Source: CAWIJJ01 sp963836405 (GTDB lineage: Bacteria > Acidobacteriota > Terriglobia > Bryobacterales > Bryobacteraceae). From it: a DNA stretch of 64,000 nucleotides. The stretch's first letter is position 1. Each line of letters opens with the position of its first letter. Shown one piece after another: positions 36,037-44,564 of this stretch. The notes under the pieces were generated by a model, which was given only the letters and a program-made list of their open reading frames with translations, had not been told where the DNA came from and ran no database searches. The stretch is from positions 1 to 64,000 of the forward strand of contig CAWIJL010000002.1 of the NCBI GenBank assembly GCA_963836405.1. Reading direction: 5' to 3'. The position numbers were made by a program, and so were the translations under genes.

Positions 36037-36453
36037 TTAACATGAATGAAACTTCATGACAATAGCTGGTTCGGAGGGGTTTGAGTAGTACGACTTGCGG
36101 CAGGTAAGCTGCTGAAAACCAACGGCTTTGTAGAACGCCAAGGCAGCAGCGTTGGACTGGCGGACTTCAAGTAAGATAGTACCCTTGAAACCGGCGAAAA
36201 GCGCATCCATGAGCGATTTGGCGACGCCCTTCCGGCGCGCTCCCGGAGCTACCGCCAGGTTGAGAATCTCATACTCGGTTCCGGCGATTTCGCGGCCCGC
36301 AAGGAAGCCGGCCACACGTCCATCGATCATGGCGACGCGAAGGTCGCCGGCCAGGTAGTCCACGGGATCCCAGTGTGCGGCCTCGGGACATGCGGCCTGT
36401 ATGCCGGCCACTTCCGGAAGATCCTCCGCCGCCGCGCGTCGAATGCGGATCAT
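36037..36453 (-). CDS. rimI: ribosomal-protein-alanine N-acetyltransferase RimI-like
   Basis: The 138-residue GNAT protein has MIRIRRAAAEDLPEVAGIQA at the start and the acetyl-CoA binding motif A (LNLAVAPGARRKGVAKSLMD). The RimI-type end is LEVRQSNAAALAFYKAVGFQ followed by RKSYYSNP. RimI acetylates the N-terminus of ribosomal protein S18; related GNATs can have other protein targets. It starts 5 nt after the VWA gene stop and closes a minus-strand run that starts with thrS. Confidence 0.82.
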   Translation of the reverse strand: MIRIRRAAAEDLPEVAGIQAACPEAAHWDPVDYLAGDLRVAMIDGRVAGFLAGREIAGTEYEILNLAVAPGARRKGVAKSLMDALFAGFKGTILLEVRQSNAAALAFYKAVGFQQLTCRKSYYSNPSEPAIVMKFHSC

Positions 36454-36458
36454 CCGGT

Positions 36459-37412
36459 CTACAGGCGCGGCGCGTAGTAGCCCTTGCGCGCGTGGACGAT
36501 TAGGTCCTTGCGGCCCCTGACCCGCAGGATCAGCGGATGAAACTGGCCGTCGGCAACCAAGGGCTGCGGCCGGTAGGAAATGTTGTACTGATTGCGCAGT
36601 TCGTCGGCAATGTCCACGAACGAGCGTTCGAGCTGTTCCACCTTGAACGGGAAGAACGCGCGGCCGCCGGTTTCCCCGGTGAGGTAGCGCAGCACCTTGT
36701 CGCCATCCGACTCGATCCGGCTGATATTGGTCGAAATGGCATAGATCACCACTTCGGCGCGCTGCGCCATCTCGAGCGCCTGGTCGCGGGTGTAATGGCT
36801 CTGGTTGTCGTCGCCGTCGCTCACCAGAATGATCGCCCGGCGGTACTTGTGCTTCGGAACGTCCTGCTGGAGCTTGTCGCGGCAGGAAAAATAGATCGCA
36901 TCGTAAAGCGACGTTCCGCCGCCGGGGCGCAGATCGCGAATGGCCTTGTCGAGCACGTCCGGATTGTCGGTGAGGTCGGCCACCACCGAGTGGTCCGTAT
37001 CGAAGCTGACCACCATTGCCTTATCGTGATTACTCTTGATGATGCTGCGCAAGAATTCGCTGGCCGCTTCTTGCTCGAACCTGAACCGGTCGCGGATGCT
37101 GTTGCTGGTGTCCACCAGGACTCCCAGACGCAGCGGCAGATCAGTCTCCGCCGTAAATTCCAGGATCTCCTGCGGCTTCTTGGCTTCAATGATTTCGAAG
37201 TCGTTCTTGTTCAGGTCGACGACGAAGTGGCCTTTCTTGTCGGTCACCGTAAAAAGCAGGTTCACGCGGGTGACATCGACCTGAATGCGCGTCGTTTCCT
37301 CGCCTTCCTGCTCGGCGGGAAGCGGTTTGGGCTGCTCCACGGGCTTTTGCGCGAGGGCCCAGGCTGCCATGCCCAGCACGCCCAGGGCCGCAAACACGAG
37401 CCGACGTTTCAT
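36459..37412 (-). CDS. secreted VWA-domain protein of acidobacterial type
   Basis: The 317-residue product begins with a signal peptide (MKRRLVFAALGVLGMAAWAL, cut near AQK). After a linker it has the acidobacterial lead-in VDVTRVNLLFTVTDKKGHFV and DLNKNDFEI, then a VWA domain with MIDAS residues in LGVLVDTSNSIRDR, a Thr in GGGTSLYDAI and Asp in ILVSDGDDNQS. The end, NISYRPQPLVADGQFHPL, matches the same family. It should bind a partner protein through a metal ion in the periplasm; the partner is not known. Confidence 0.85.
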   Translation of the reverse strand: MKRRLVFAALGVLGMAAWALAQKPVEQPKPLPAEQEGEETTRIQVDVTRVNLLFTVTDKKGHFVVDLNKNDFEIIEAKKPQEILEFTAETDLPLRLGVLVDTSNSIRDRFRFEQEAASEFLRSIIKSNHDKAMVVSFDTDHSVVADLTDNPDVLDKAIRDLRPGGGTSLYDAIYFSCRDKLQQDVPKHKYRRAIILVSDGDDNQSHYTRDQALEMAQRAEVVIYAISTNISRIESDGDKVLRYLTGETGGRAFFPFKVEQLERSFVDIADELRNQYNISYRPQPLVADGQFHPLILRVRGRKDLIVHARKGYYAPRL

Positions 37413-37463
37413 ATGCCACGATTATACCGTGCGCCTGTTCCGCGTGAAGCCTTGGCGGCGCCG

Positions 37464-38564
37464 CTATCCCGTGTGCGCCACGCGGGAAACCGCGTTCACC
37501 AGTTTCCGGTATGGAATCTCCTGGTAACCCGGAAAAGCCAGCCATTCTCCCTCGCGCCAGCTCGAGTAGTACCAGCGGGCGAGCAGGGCGAGGTACTCCT
37601 GGCGCTCGCGGACCGCCAGCTTCCGGGCCGGAACCGAGGCGAAGGTTTCCCGCAGCGTGCGATCGAGCGAAACCGGAGCGCCTTCGTGGACTTCGAAGCT
37701 AAAGCGGACCGGCGCCTGCCAGTCGCCCTCGCGCACGAACCACAACTCGACGGCCTGGGGCGCGAGCGAGCGGGTGATGGCGACTCCGTTCAGGTTGTCC
37801 ACGTCGCAGGCAAGCTCGTCGCGAAGTTTCAGCACTTCGCGCACCTTCTCGAGCCGCCGGTGCTGGCGGGCCGCATCTTCGAACAACATCTCCTCGCTCA
37901 ATCGGTCGCGCGAATGCGTGATGGCGCGCACCAGCGAATCGCCTCCGGTGCCCAGAAAATCCACCACACGCTGGACCTCGTTGCCGTATTCGGCTTCTCC
38001 TACAACTCCCTGGCAGGGTCGCAGGCACATTCCCATTTCGCCGTAAATACAGCCCGGATGTGCGGGTGAGGGGTCGAGATCCTCCTGACACCGGCGCATC
38101 TGAAACAGCTCGAGAAACTGCGACTCGAACCGTTCGGCCGACGCGCGGGAACGGAAGGGCCCGAAGTTCAGCCCGGCTCCGCGCGTAAGATGCGTGGTGA
38201 TCCGGCTGCGCGGAAAGCGGTTGGCGAGCAGGATTCGCACATAGGGCGGCATGCGCAGCTTCAGCAGCTGCAGATATCCCTCGGGGAAGATGCGGCGCGC
38301 CTGCTCGTAAAGCACGATGGACGATTCGAAGGAAGACCCGGTCAGCCGGTACTCGATGCGCTGCACGGCGCCGCGCAGGTTCAACAGCCGGGAAGGCTTC
38401 TCGCGCTCCTTGAGCAGACGCAGCAGGCGGCGGCGGAGAAGGCCTGTTTTGGACAGGTACGGATCGCCCTCACGCGGCCACAACACAAACACCGCGGGAG
38501 TGTTGGGAAGGGTCTCAATGGCGGCATCGAGCGAATCGAGCCCGCCGAATTCAAGGGCTGTCAT
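37464..38564 (-). CDS. UvrC-like (Cho-type) protein with a degenerate GIY-YIG domain
   Basis: The 366-residue product aligns with the N-terminal half of UvrC: a GIY-YIG position (PAVFVLWPREGDPYLSKTGL, then LRRRLLRLL), the middle GPFRSRASAERFESQFLELF with MRRCQ, the Cys cluster PGCIYGEMGMCLRPCQGVV and a UVR-type helix (FEDAARQHRRLEKVREVLKL). The endonuclease-V-like and helix-hairpin-helix parts of UvrC are missing. The usual VY and YIGKA motifs are replaced by VF and YLSKT, so catalytic ability is doubtful. Start 38564 overlaps the stop of the aldo/keto reductase gene by one base (TGATG). It may be a Cho-like repair nuclease or a structural derivative. Confidence 0.7.
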   Translation of the reverse strand: MTALEFGGLDSLDAAIETLPNTPAVFVLWPREGDPYLSKTGLLRRRLLRLLKEREKPSRLLNLRGAVQRIEYRLTGSSFESSIVLYEQARRIFPEGYLQLLKLRMPPYVRILLANRFPRSRITTHLTRGAGLNFGPFRSRASAERFESQFLELFQMRRCQEDLDPSPAHPGCIYGEMGMCLRPCQGVVGEAEYGNEVQRVVDFLGTGGDSLVRAITHSRDRLSEEMLFEDAARQHRRLEKVREVLKLRDELACDVDNLNGVAITRSLAPQAVELWFVREGDWQAPVRFSFEVHEGAPVSLDRTLRETFASVPARKLAVRERQEYLALLARWYYSSWREGEWLAFPGYQEIPYRKLVNAVSRVAHTG

Positions 38565-39562
38565 CACCGGTACAGACGCTGGTACTGCTCCCGCGAACAC
38601 GGACGGACCCGGGCGATCCCGAGGTTCTCCTGGACGTGCTCGCGGCGCCCCATTCCCACCAGGGCTACCGCGATCCCGGGTGTCGAACGGGTGAACTGTA
38701 TGGCCCTCTGCGCGTCGCTCCCGAGATCCGGCATCAGTTCGCGAAGGCCCTCCGGCACCTGTTCCAGAATACGGGCCTGCAACAACGTTCCCGAAGCGAC
38801 TACGGCCATCCCCAGCTTGCCGGCCGTTTCGAGCACGCTTTCCGGGCGGTCCACAAACGCCTCCACCATGCCCAGGTTAAACGGTAGCTGAACGAAGCGG
38901 AAGTGGTGCGCCATGCCGCCCTCTTCGATAGCGATCTGAGCCAGGCGCTCCAGGTTGAGGGCGCCCTTCTGGCGGAAACCGTCCCAGGTGGCGGCGCCGT
39001 ACCAGCGGATGATGCGTTCATCCACCATAAGCTCCAGGTGTGCGAATGCGCGCCGGATCCGATCGTAAAAGTCGTCGTGGGTGCGGAACCCGAGCTGCGT
39101 TTCGGGATTGTGCAGGTAGAAGACGTCGATCGTCTCGACTCCGAGATTGTCACGGCTGCGCTGCGCCTGGTCCGCGAGGAAGCGCGGAGCCATGCAATGC
39201 ATACCGCCGGCGAGCTCTCCCGGCTCGAAGGCATCCGGAACGGCCCCGGGCGTGAGAAATCCGGCCTTGGTGCAGACCACGATTTCGTCACGCTGCAACG
39301 CGCTCAGCGCCGCCCCGACACACCGCTCCGACCGCTGATGGCGGTAATTGATGGCCGAATCGAAGAAGTTGATGCCGCCTTCGCCCGCCGCGATCAGCGA
39401 CTCGATGTAGGCTTGGTCCGAAGCGTCGTCCAGACCGCCCAGGTAGGTGCCGATCCCCAGCGTCGAAACCTGCAGTCCGAAAATGGTCCGGTAGAAGCCA
39501 TTGTCACGGAAGGCCGGCCGCTTGTCGACGTATCGCGAAGTCCCTTCAGAGGTTGCGTACAT
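38564..39562 (-). CDS. aldo/keto reductase
   Basis: The 332-residue product shows the NAD(P)H-dependent TIM-barrel reductase pattern: VSTLGIGTYLGGLDDASDQA, INFFDSAINYRHQRSERCVG with Asp and Tyr of the active site, VVCTKAGFL, a lysine/His region (DVFYLHNPETQ) and late VALVGMGRREHVQENLG. I start at 39562 (MYATSEG). The substrate is not readable. It follows thrS by 25 nt and overlaps the UvrC-like gene. Confidence 0.82.
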   Translation of the reverse strand: MYATSEGTSRYVDKRPAFRDNGFYRTIFGLQVSTLGIGTYLGGLDDASDQAYIESLIAAGEGGINFFDSAINYRHQRSERCVGAALSALQRDEIVVCTKAGFLTPGAVPDAFEPGELAGGMHCMAPRFLADQAQRSRDNLGVETIDVFYLHNPETQLGFRTHDDFYDRIRRAFAHLELMVDERIIRWYGAATWDGFRQKGALNLERLAQIAIEEGGMAHHFRFVQLPFNLGMVEAFVDRPESVLETAGKLGMAVVASGTLLQARILEQVPEGLRELMPDLGSDAQRAIQFTRSTPGIAVALVGMGRREHVQENLGIARVRPCSREQYQRLYR

Positions 39563-39587
39563 GGCTCGACGGAAACACGCTTCAGTC

Positions 39588-41522
39588 CTATTCCAATACA
39601 ACTTTCGAATCGATTTCCGACTTCACCTTGGCGATGAAGGCCGGCAGGTCCATGGCTCCGGCATCGCCGTGCCTGCGGTTCCGCACGGCCACCTGGCCGT
39701 TCTCCTGCTCGCGATCCCCCACCACCAGCATATAGGGAATTTTCTGGAGCTGCGCTTCGCGGATTTTGAGATTCACCTTTTCATTGCGCTCGTCCACCGA
39801 AGCGCGGATTCCGGCGGCGTCCAGTTCGCGCTGAACCGAGCGCGCAAATTCGATCTGCCGGTCCGTGATGGGCAGCACGATGGCCTGCAACGGCGCCAGC
39901 CAGACCGGAAACGCACCCGCGTAGTGCTCGATCAGAATGCCGAAAAAGCGCTCGATCGACCCGTATAAAGCGCGGTGCACCATCACCGGCTGGTGCTTCT
40001 GGCCATCCTCGCCGATGTATTCGAGACCGAACCGGCGGGGCAGGGTGAAATCGAACTGCACCGTGGAAAGCTGCCAGCGCCGGCCGATGGCGTCCACCAG
40101 TTTGATGTCGATCTTCGGGCCGTAGAAAGCCGCCTCGTCCGGGATCAGGGTGGCCTTGATTTGCAGCCGCTCGGTGGCCCGGCGCAGCGCGTTTTCGGCC
40201 AGTTCCCACTGCTCGGGAGTGCCGTCGTATTTCCCGCTGGCGCCCTTATCCCAGGTGGACAGTTCCGCGTCGTATTTTTCGAAGCCGAACGCCGCCAGGG
40301 TGTCCACCGCGAATTGCAGGCAATCGACGATTTCGTTCTCGACCTGCCCGGCAGTACAGAAAATGTGAGCGTCGTCCTGGGTAAAGCCGCGCACCCGAAA
40401 CAGGCCGTTCAGCACGCCGGAGCGCTCGTAGCGATAAACGGTGCCGAGTTCGCCGAGCCGCACCGGCAGGTCGCGATAACTGCGCTGCCGGTCCGCGTAA
40501 ATCAGGATGTGGAACGGGCAGTTCATCGGCTTGAGCTGGTACTCGGCATCGTCCAGTTCCATCCGCGAGAACATGTTCGACGAATAAAAGTTGGCGTGCC
40601 CCGAGGTCTTCCACAAATCGTAGCGGGCGACGTGCGGCGTGTAGACGAGCGAGTAGCCGCGCTTCAGATATTGATCGCGCATCCAGTCTTCGAGCAATTT
40701 GCGGATCATCCCGCCTTTTGGGTGAAAGAAAATGAGGCCGGGACCGGCAAGCTCCTGGATGCTGAACAGGTCGAGTTCCTTGCCGAGCTTGCGGTGGTCG
40801 CGCTTCTTGGCCTCCTCTACCTGCTTGAGATAGGCGTCCAGGTCCTTGGGGGAGAAGAAGGCGGTGCCGTAGATGCGCTGAAGCTGCTTGTTGTGCTCGT
40901 CGCCCTTCCAGTAGGCGCCGGCGATGGACAACAGCTTAAAGGCCTTTATTTTGGAAGTGCTGGGGAGGTGCGGGCCGCGGCAGAAGTCGATGAAGTGCGG
41001 CCCCAGCGTGTACTCGCTGAACACGTCGCCGGCACGCTCCGCGATCAGCTCACATTTCATCCAGGCATCGCCGTATTTCCGCAGTCCGTCCTGCTTCGCG
41101 GTGTAGACACGCTCGTACGGCAGGTTGCGGGACTGGATCTCCCACATTTTCTTCTCGATCTTTTCGAGATCATCCGGCGTAAATGGCGTGGGCCGGTCGA
41201 AATCGTAATAGAAGCCGTTCTCGATAGGAGGCCCGATGCCGAGCTTGGTCTCCGGGTACAGCTCGAGAACCGCTGCCGCGAGCAGATGTGCGGTGGAGTG
41301 GCGGTACACCTCGAGGGCCTCGGGGTCTTTCGAGGTGAGGATCTGGAGGGTGGCGTCGGAATCGAGAGGCCGGGTCAGGTCGTAGAGCTCTCCGTTTACC
41401 CGGGCGACCACGGCGGCGTCGGCGAGGCGGGGACTGATTTTCTTCGCGATTTCGACGGGAGGAGTCCCTGCGGCGACTGCCTGAATACTGCCGTCGGGCA
41501 GGGTAATTTGGATGTCACTCAT
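39588..41522 (-). CDS. thrS: threonyl-tRNA synthetase
   Basis: The 644-residue class II synthetase has an N-terminal TGS domain (MSDIQITLPDGSIQAVAAGT), the editing domain with HSTAHLLAAAVLELYP and the Cys/His site FIDFCRGPHLPSTS, the catalytic core (GGMIRKLLEDWMRDQYLKRG, LKPMNCPFHILIYADRQRSY, RVRGFTQDDAHIFCT) and the anticodon-binding domain (PVWLAPLQAIVLPITDRQIE). It charges tRNA-Thr and clears mischarged Ser. It heads the run thrS-aldo/keto reductase-uvrC-like-VWA-rimI. Confidence 0.95.
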   Translation of the reverse strand: MSDIQITLPDGSIQAVAAGTPPVEIAKKISPRLADAAVVARVNGELYDLTRPLDSDATLQILTSKDPEALEVYRHSTAHLLAAAVLELYPETKLGIGPPIENGFYYDFDRPTPFTPDDLEKIEKKMWEIQSRNLPYERVYTAKQDGLRKYGDAWMKCELIAERAGDVFSEYTLGPHFIDFCRGPHLPSTSKIKAFKLLSIAGAYWKGDEHNKQLQRIYGTAFFSPKDLDAYLKQVEEAKKRDHRKLGKELDLFSIQELAGPGLIFFHPKGGMIRKLLEDWMRDQYLKRGYSLVYTPHVARYDLWKTSGHANFYSSNMFSRMELDDAEYQLKPMNCPFHILIYADRQRSYRDLPVRLGELGTVYRYERSGVLNGLFRVRGFTQDDAHIFCTAGQVENEIVDCLQFAVDTLAAFGFEKYDAELSTWDKGASGKYDGTPEQWELAENALRRATERLQIKATLIPDEAAFYGPKIDIKLVDAIGRRWQLSTVQFDFTLPRRFGLEYIGEDGQKHQPVMVHRALYGSIERFFGILIEHYAGAFPVWLAPLQAIVLPITDRQIEFARSVQRELDAAGIRASVDERNEKVNLKIREAQLQKIPYMLVVGDREQENGQVAVRNRRHGDAGAMDLPAFIAKVKSEIDSKVVLE

Positions 41523-41644
41523 AGGGAAATTTCAGCGTAACACAGGAAATTGCACTGTCCGAAAACGCGCAATCCGTGCCATTTCACGAATATGCGGCAA
41601 TGGATAGGCCGCGCCTCCCCTGCGATATGATGGTAGGACTCACG

Positions 41645-42265
41645 ATGACAGTTTCCAGCCAGCCAGGAGTGGACGAAAGCGTATTGGTTTCCCAAGCCCG
41701 CGAGGGCGATACCGCCGCGTTCGCCGAACTGGTCAGGCGCTACGAAGGCAAGATCTTCCGGTTGGCCCAGCACGTCACACAAAACCGGGAAGACGCCGAG
41801 GATGTTCTACAGGAAACCTTTATGAAGGCCTACGAACACCTCGATCAGTTCAAAGGCGATTCCAAATTCTACACCTGGATCGTTCGCATCGCCGTCAACC
41901 AGGCGTTGATGAAACTGCGCCGGCGCAAGTCCGACCGGTCGGTCTCGCTGGACGAGCAGATCGATACGGGCGAGGACACCGTGGTCCGGGAGATCGCGGC
42001 CTGGGACGAGGATCCGGAAGAGCAGTTTTCACGCGAAGAGTTGGGAGGCATTCTGGATTCCGCTATTCAAAGCCTGGATCCGCCTTACCGGTCGGTGTTC
42101 ATGCTGCGGGATATCGACGAACTCTCGACGGAGGAAACCGCGGAGGCCCTGGGCCTTTCCATCCCGGCGGTAAAGAGCCGGCTCCTGCGGGCCCGGCTGC
42201 AACTGCGCGAAAAACTGACACGCTTCTTCAAGCGCAAGGGAGATGACGCCTTTGCTTACCTGTAA
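41645..42265 (+). CDS. ECF RNA polymerase sigma factor
   Basis: Starting at the ATG at 41645, which has TAGGAC upstream, the 206-residue product has sigma region 2 (AFAELVRRYEGKIFRLAQHV, DAEDVLQETFMKAYEHLDQF, FYTWIVRIAVNQALMKLRRR) and region 4 (YRSVFMLRDIDELSTEETAE, LGLSIPAVKSRLLRARLQLR). An acidic linker lies between them. Earlier in-frame starts exist at 41576 and 41627. It is followed with a 23-nt overlap by its anti-sigma gene, the usual regulatory pairing. Confidence 0.9.
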   Translation: MTVSSQPGVDESVLVSQAREGDTAAFAELVRRYEGKIFRLAQHVTQNREDAEDVLQETFMKAYEHLDQFKGDSKFYTWIVRIAVNQALMKLRRRKSDRSVSLDEQIDTGEDTVVREIAAWDEDPEEQFSREELGGILDSAIQSLDPPYRSVFMLRDIDELSTEETAEALGLSIPAVKSRLLRARLQLREKLTRFFKRKGDDAFAYL

Positions 42266-42494
42266 AGACTTCCTGAAAGAGCTCAGCGACTACCTCGATG
42301 AGTCTTTGGATGCGGAAGTACGATCGAAGCTCGAGAAGCATATCACCGAATGTCCGAACTGCTGGGTGATCGCGGACACCACCAGGAAAACCATTCAGAT
42401 CTACAAGGGCATGGAGCCATACCCGGTTCCGGAAGATGTGCAGGACAGGCTCATGCGTGCACTCGAACGGAAGATGGCGGCGCGCCAGAAGTAG
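42243..42494 (+). CDS. zf-HC2 anti-sigma factor
   Basis: The 83-residue protein is a zinc-finger anti-sigma domain: TCKDFLKELSDYLDESLDAE, then KLEKHITECPNCWVI with the H-x3-C-x2-C metal site. No membrane helix follows, so it is a cytosolic form. Its start lies inside the sigma gene, which favours balanced production of the pair. Signal unknown. Confidence 0.87.
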   Translation: MTPLLTCKDFLKELSDYLDESLDAEVRSKLEKHITECPNCWVIADTTRKTIQIYKGMEPYPVPEDVQDRLMRALERKMAARQK

Positions 42495-42503
42495 CGCCGC
42501 CGG

Positions 42504-44465
42504 CTATTTGACCGCCACAGTGACACCCGGCTGGCTCCGCCGCGCGGCGACCGCGCTGCCGATCGATATCGTGATGGGAATCGCCGCGCCGCTCCGCACG
42601 GTCGGTGGAATGATCGCGTTCACCTGAACCAAACCGGCGACCGCACCAGGCGAGGTGCCGGCATAACTCACCACCGCCGGCTGGCCGTCGATATCGACCC
42701 GGCACGTGTTGTCCGCGAGCGTGACCGCCGCACTGGCGACCTCGCCGTTGATCAGCGCCGCGGAAAGATCCCCTAGCCCGTTGGCATAGATCGAGATGGT
42801 GGACCCTTTCACGGCCGCATTCTTCGATGAATTCAGGGTGTAGGAGCCGGTAACGCTGTCGTAATTGAGGACCGCTGCCTGACCCTGTCCGAGGCCACCG
42901 AAGGTGAAGGCGCCCGGATCCGCCGCCACCACCGTCACGTCAAACGTGGAGGTGCTGGCTGTTCCGTTAAATACCTGGATCGTGGCGGTATCCGCCGCCG
43001 TCCCGATGACGCTGGCCACCTCGACCGGCACGATGCAGTTGATCTGGTTGCTCGATGTCATGATGATCGGCGCCAGCACGGTCGTGGGTGGGGAGCCGTA
43101 CTGAAACGCCACCTGGATTCCGTCGGCGGTGGTCGGGTAGGCGGCGGGGGTTCCCGTGGCCGCTGTCTGAGCCACGATGACAGGCCCCAGGTTCTGCCCG
43201 AAAATCGAGACGATCTCCCGTGGCGATACCGACGTCGTGCCCGTGGCCACGGGATTCGCCCCGGTTCCGCTGTGCACACCTGTCGATGCGTAGCTGGCGG
43301 CGTTAACCACCGAGGTGATGCCCGGCAGAGCGGGATCGGTCACCAGGAAGCTGGTGGTTGCCGGCGACTGCGCCGGATTATTGGGGGGCGCCGGGTTGGT
43401 TACCGAGAGCACCCAAGCGATCGGATACGTCGCCCCGGTCGGCGCTGCCAGGTAAGCTTTGTTGACGGTGGCCTGTAGTACTTTACGGCTCAGGAGCTTG
43501 GATGGCAAGCTGATGGACGGGGTGGAGCCCAGTTGGAGGGCTACAACGGAAGTGCTGAAGAAGTTGTCGCCATAGATGGTGATCACCGGATCGATGGCGG
43601 GACCGGCGATCACGCTCGACGGAAAAATGGGATTGGCGGTCCTCAGAATCGGCGGTCCCGCCGAGACCACCAGGTTCACGGCCACCGTTGCCGTGCTTGT
43701 CACACTGGTCGCCGCAATCGTAATCAGCCCGGCGTAGCTGCCCGGGTCGAGCGAGGCCAGCATAGACAGGTCCAGCGCCACATTGATTGGAACAAACGAG
43801 CCGGAGAGTGCCACGCCGCTGGTGCTCACGTTGGGAAGCTGACCCGTTTGATTCACCCTGACCCACCCGGAACTGCTGGTGCCGGAGGCCTTGCCCGTTC
43901 CGCTCGACGCGTTCACGTTGAACGGAATGATGTCGCCCGTCGAAGCCACATCGAGTTGCGACGCCGCCGGAATGGTGGCGAGAGCTCCGGTGGTATAGCT
44001 GAACGTCAGGCTCGGCAGCCCCGCACCGGAACCCGGCGCATAATTCGTCGAGGGAGAGGTTACCGTCAGCGTGGCGGGTGGATTGGAAATCATGAGCGTG
44101 ACGGGGATCACGGCTGGATTGCTGCCGGGCGGCAGGGTATTGACTGTAATTGTTCCGCTGTAGCTTCCCGGCGAAAGCGTGGTCGGGTTTACCGTCACCG
44201 TCAACGCGAGAGGAGACTTGCCCGCATCCGGTGTAACCGTCAGCCAGCCCTGCGGGGCGGAAGCGACGGTAACCGAAAGTGGCAACAGGGCGGCTGCCGC
44301 GGGCAGCGTAACCGTAACCTTGCCCGCCGCTGGATAGGTCGTGCTGTTCACCTGGTAGGTAAACATCAGCGAGGTTGGGGAGGCCACCGGACCAGTGGAT
44401 TGTCCGAATGCAGGCCAAACCACCAGGAAAGCCCAGACTAACGCGTTCGCGGCTCGACTCTTCAT
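42504..44465 (-). CDS. secreted BACON/IPT-like protein with Solibacter-type C-terminal domain
   Basis: The ATG at 44465 begins a signal peptide (MKSRAANALVWAFLVVWPAF, cut near GQS). The 653-residue protein has two BACON-like beta domains (LTVTPDAGKSPLALTVTVNP and PGSYSGTITV; then GWVRVNQTG and PGSYAGLITI) and an IPT/TIG-like part (ITIYGDNFFSTSVVALQLGS). The C-terminal domain seen in Solibacter proteins follows (SSNQINCIVPVEV, GQAAVLNYDSVTGS, GSTISIYANGLGDL, GAVAGLVQVNAIIPP). The same end domain closes the NHL protein at 6204-9372. Probably secreted; ligand unknown. Confidence 0.82.
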   Translation of the reverse strand: MKSRAANALVWAFLVVWPAFGQSTGPVASPTSLMFTYQVNSTTYPAAGKVTVTLPAAAALLPLSVTVASAPQGWLTVTPDAGKSPLALTVTVNPTTLSPGSYSGTITVNTLPPGSNPAVIPVTLMISNPPATLTVTSPSTNYAPGSGAGLPSLTFSYTTGALATIPAASQLDVASTGDIIPFNVNASSGTGKASGTSSSGWVRVNQTGQLPNVSTSGVALSGSFVPINVALDLSMLASLDPGSYAGLITIAATSVTSTATVAVNLVVSAGPPILRTANPIFPSSVIAGPAIDPVITIYGDNFFSTSVVALQLGSTPSISLPSKLLSRKVLQATVNKAYLAAPTGATYPIAWVLSVTNPAPPNNPAQSPATTSFLVTDPALPGITSVVNAASYASTGVHSGTGANPVATGTTSVSPREIVSIFGQNLGPVIVAQTAATGTPAAYPTTADGIQVAFQYGSPPTTVLAPIIMTSSNQINCIVPVEVASVIGTAADTATIQVFNGTASTSTFDVTVVAADPGAFTFGGLGQGQAAVLNYDSVTGSYTLNSSKNAAVKGSTISIYANGLGDLSAALINGEVASAAVTLADNTCRVDIDGQPAVVSYAGTSPGAVAGLVQVNAIIPPTVRSGAAIPITISIGSAVAARRSQPGVTVAVK

Positions 44466-44564
44466 GCAGGCTCTATCGGACGAAGGCTTGAAAAACTTGA
44501 GGACCCGTCCCAGGGCGGCATACGACAGACTTGGCACCAGCCCACATGCTATAGTGAGCTTCGG

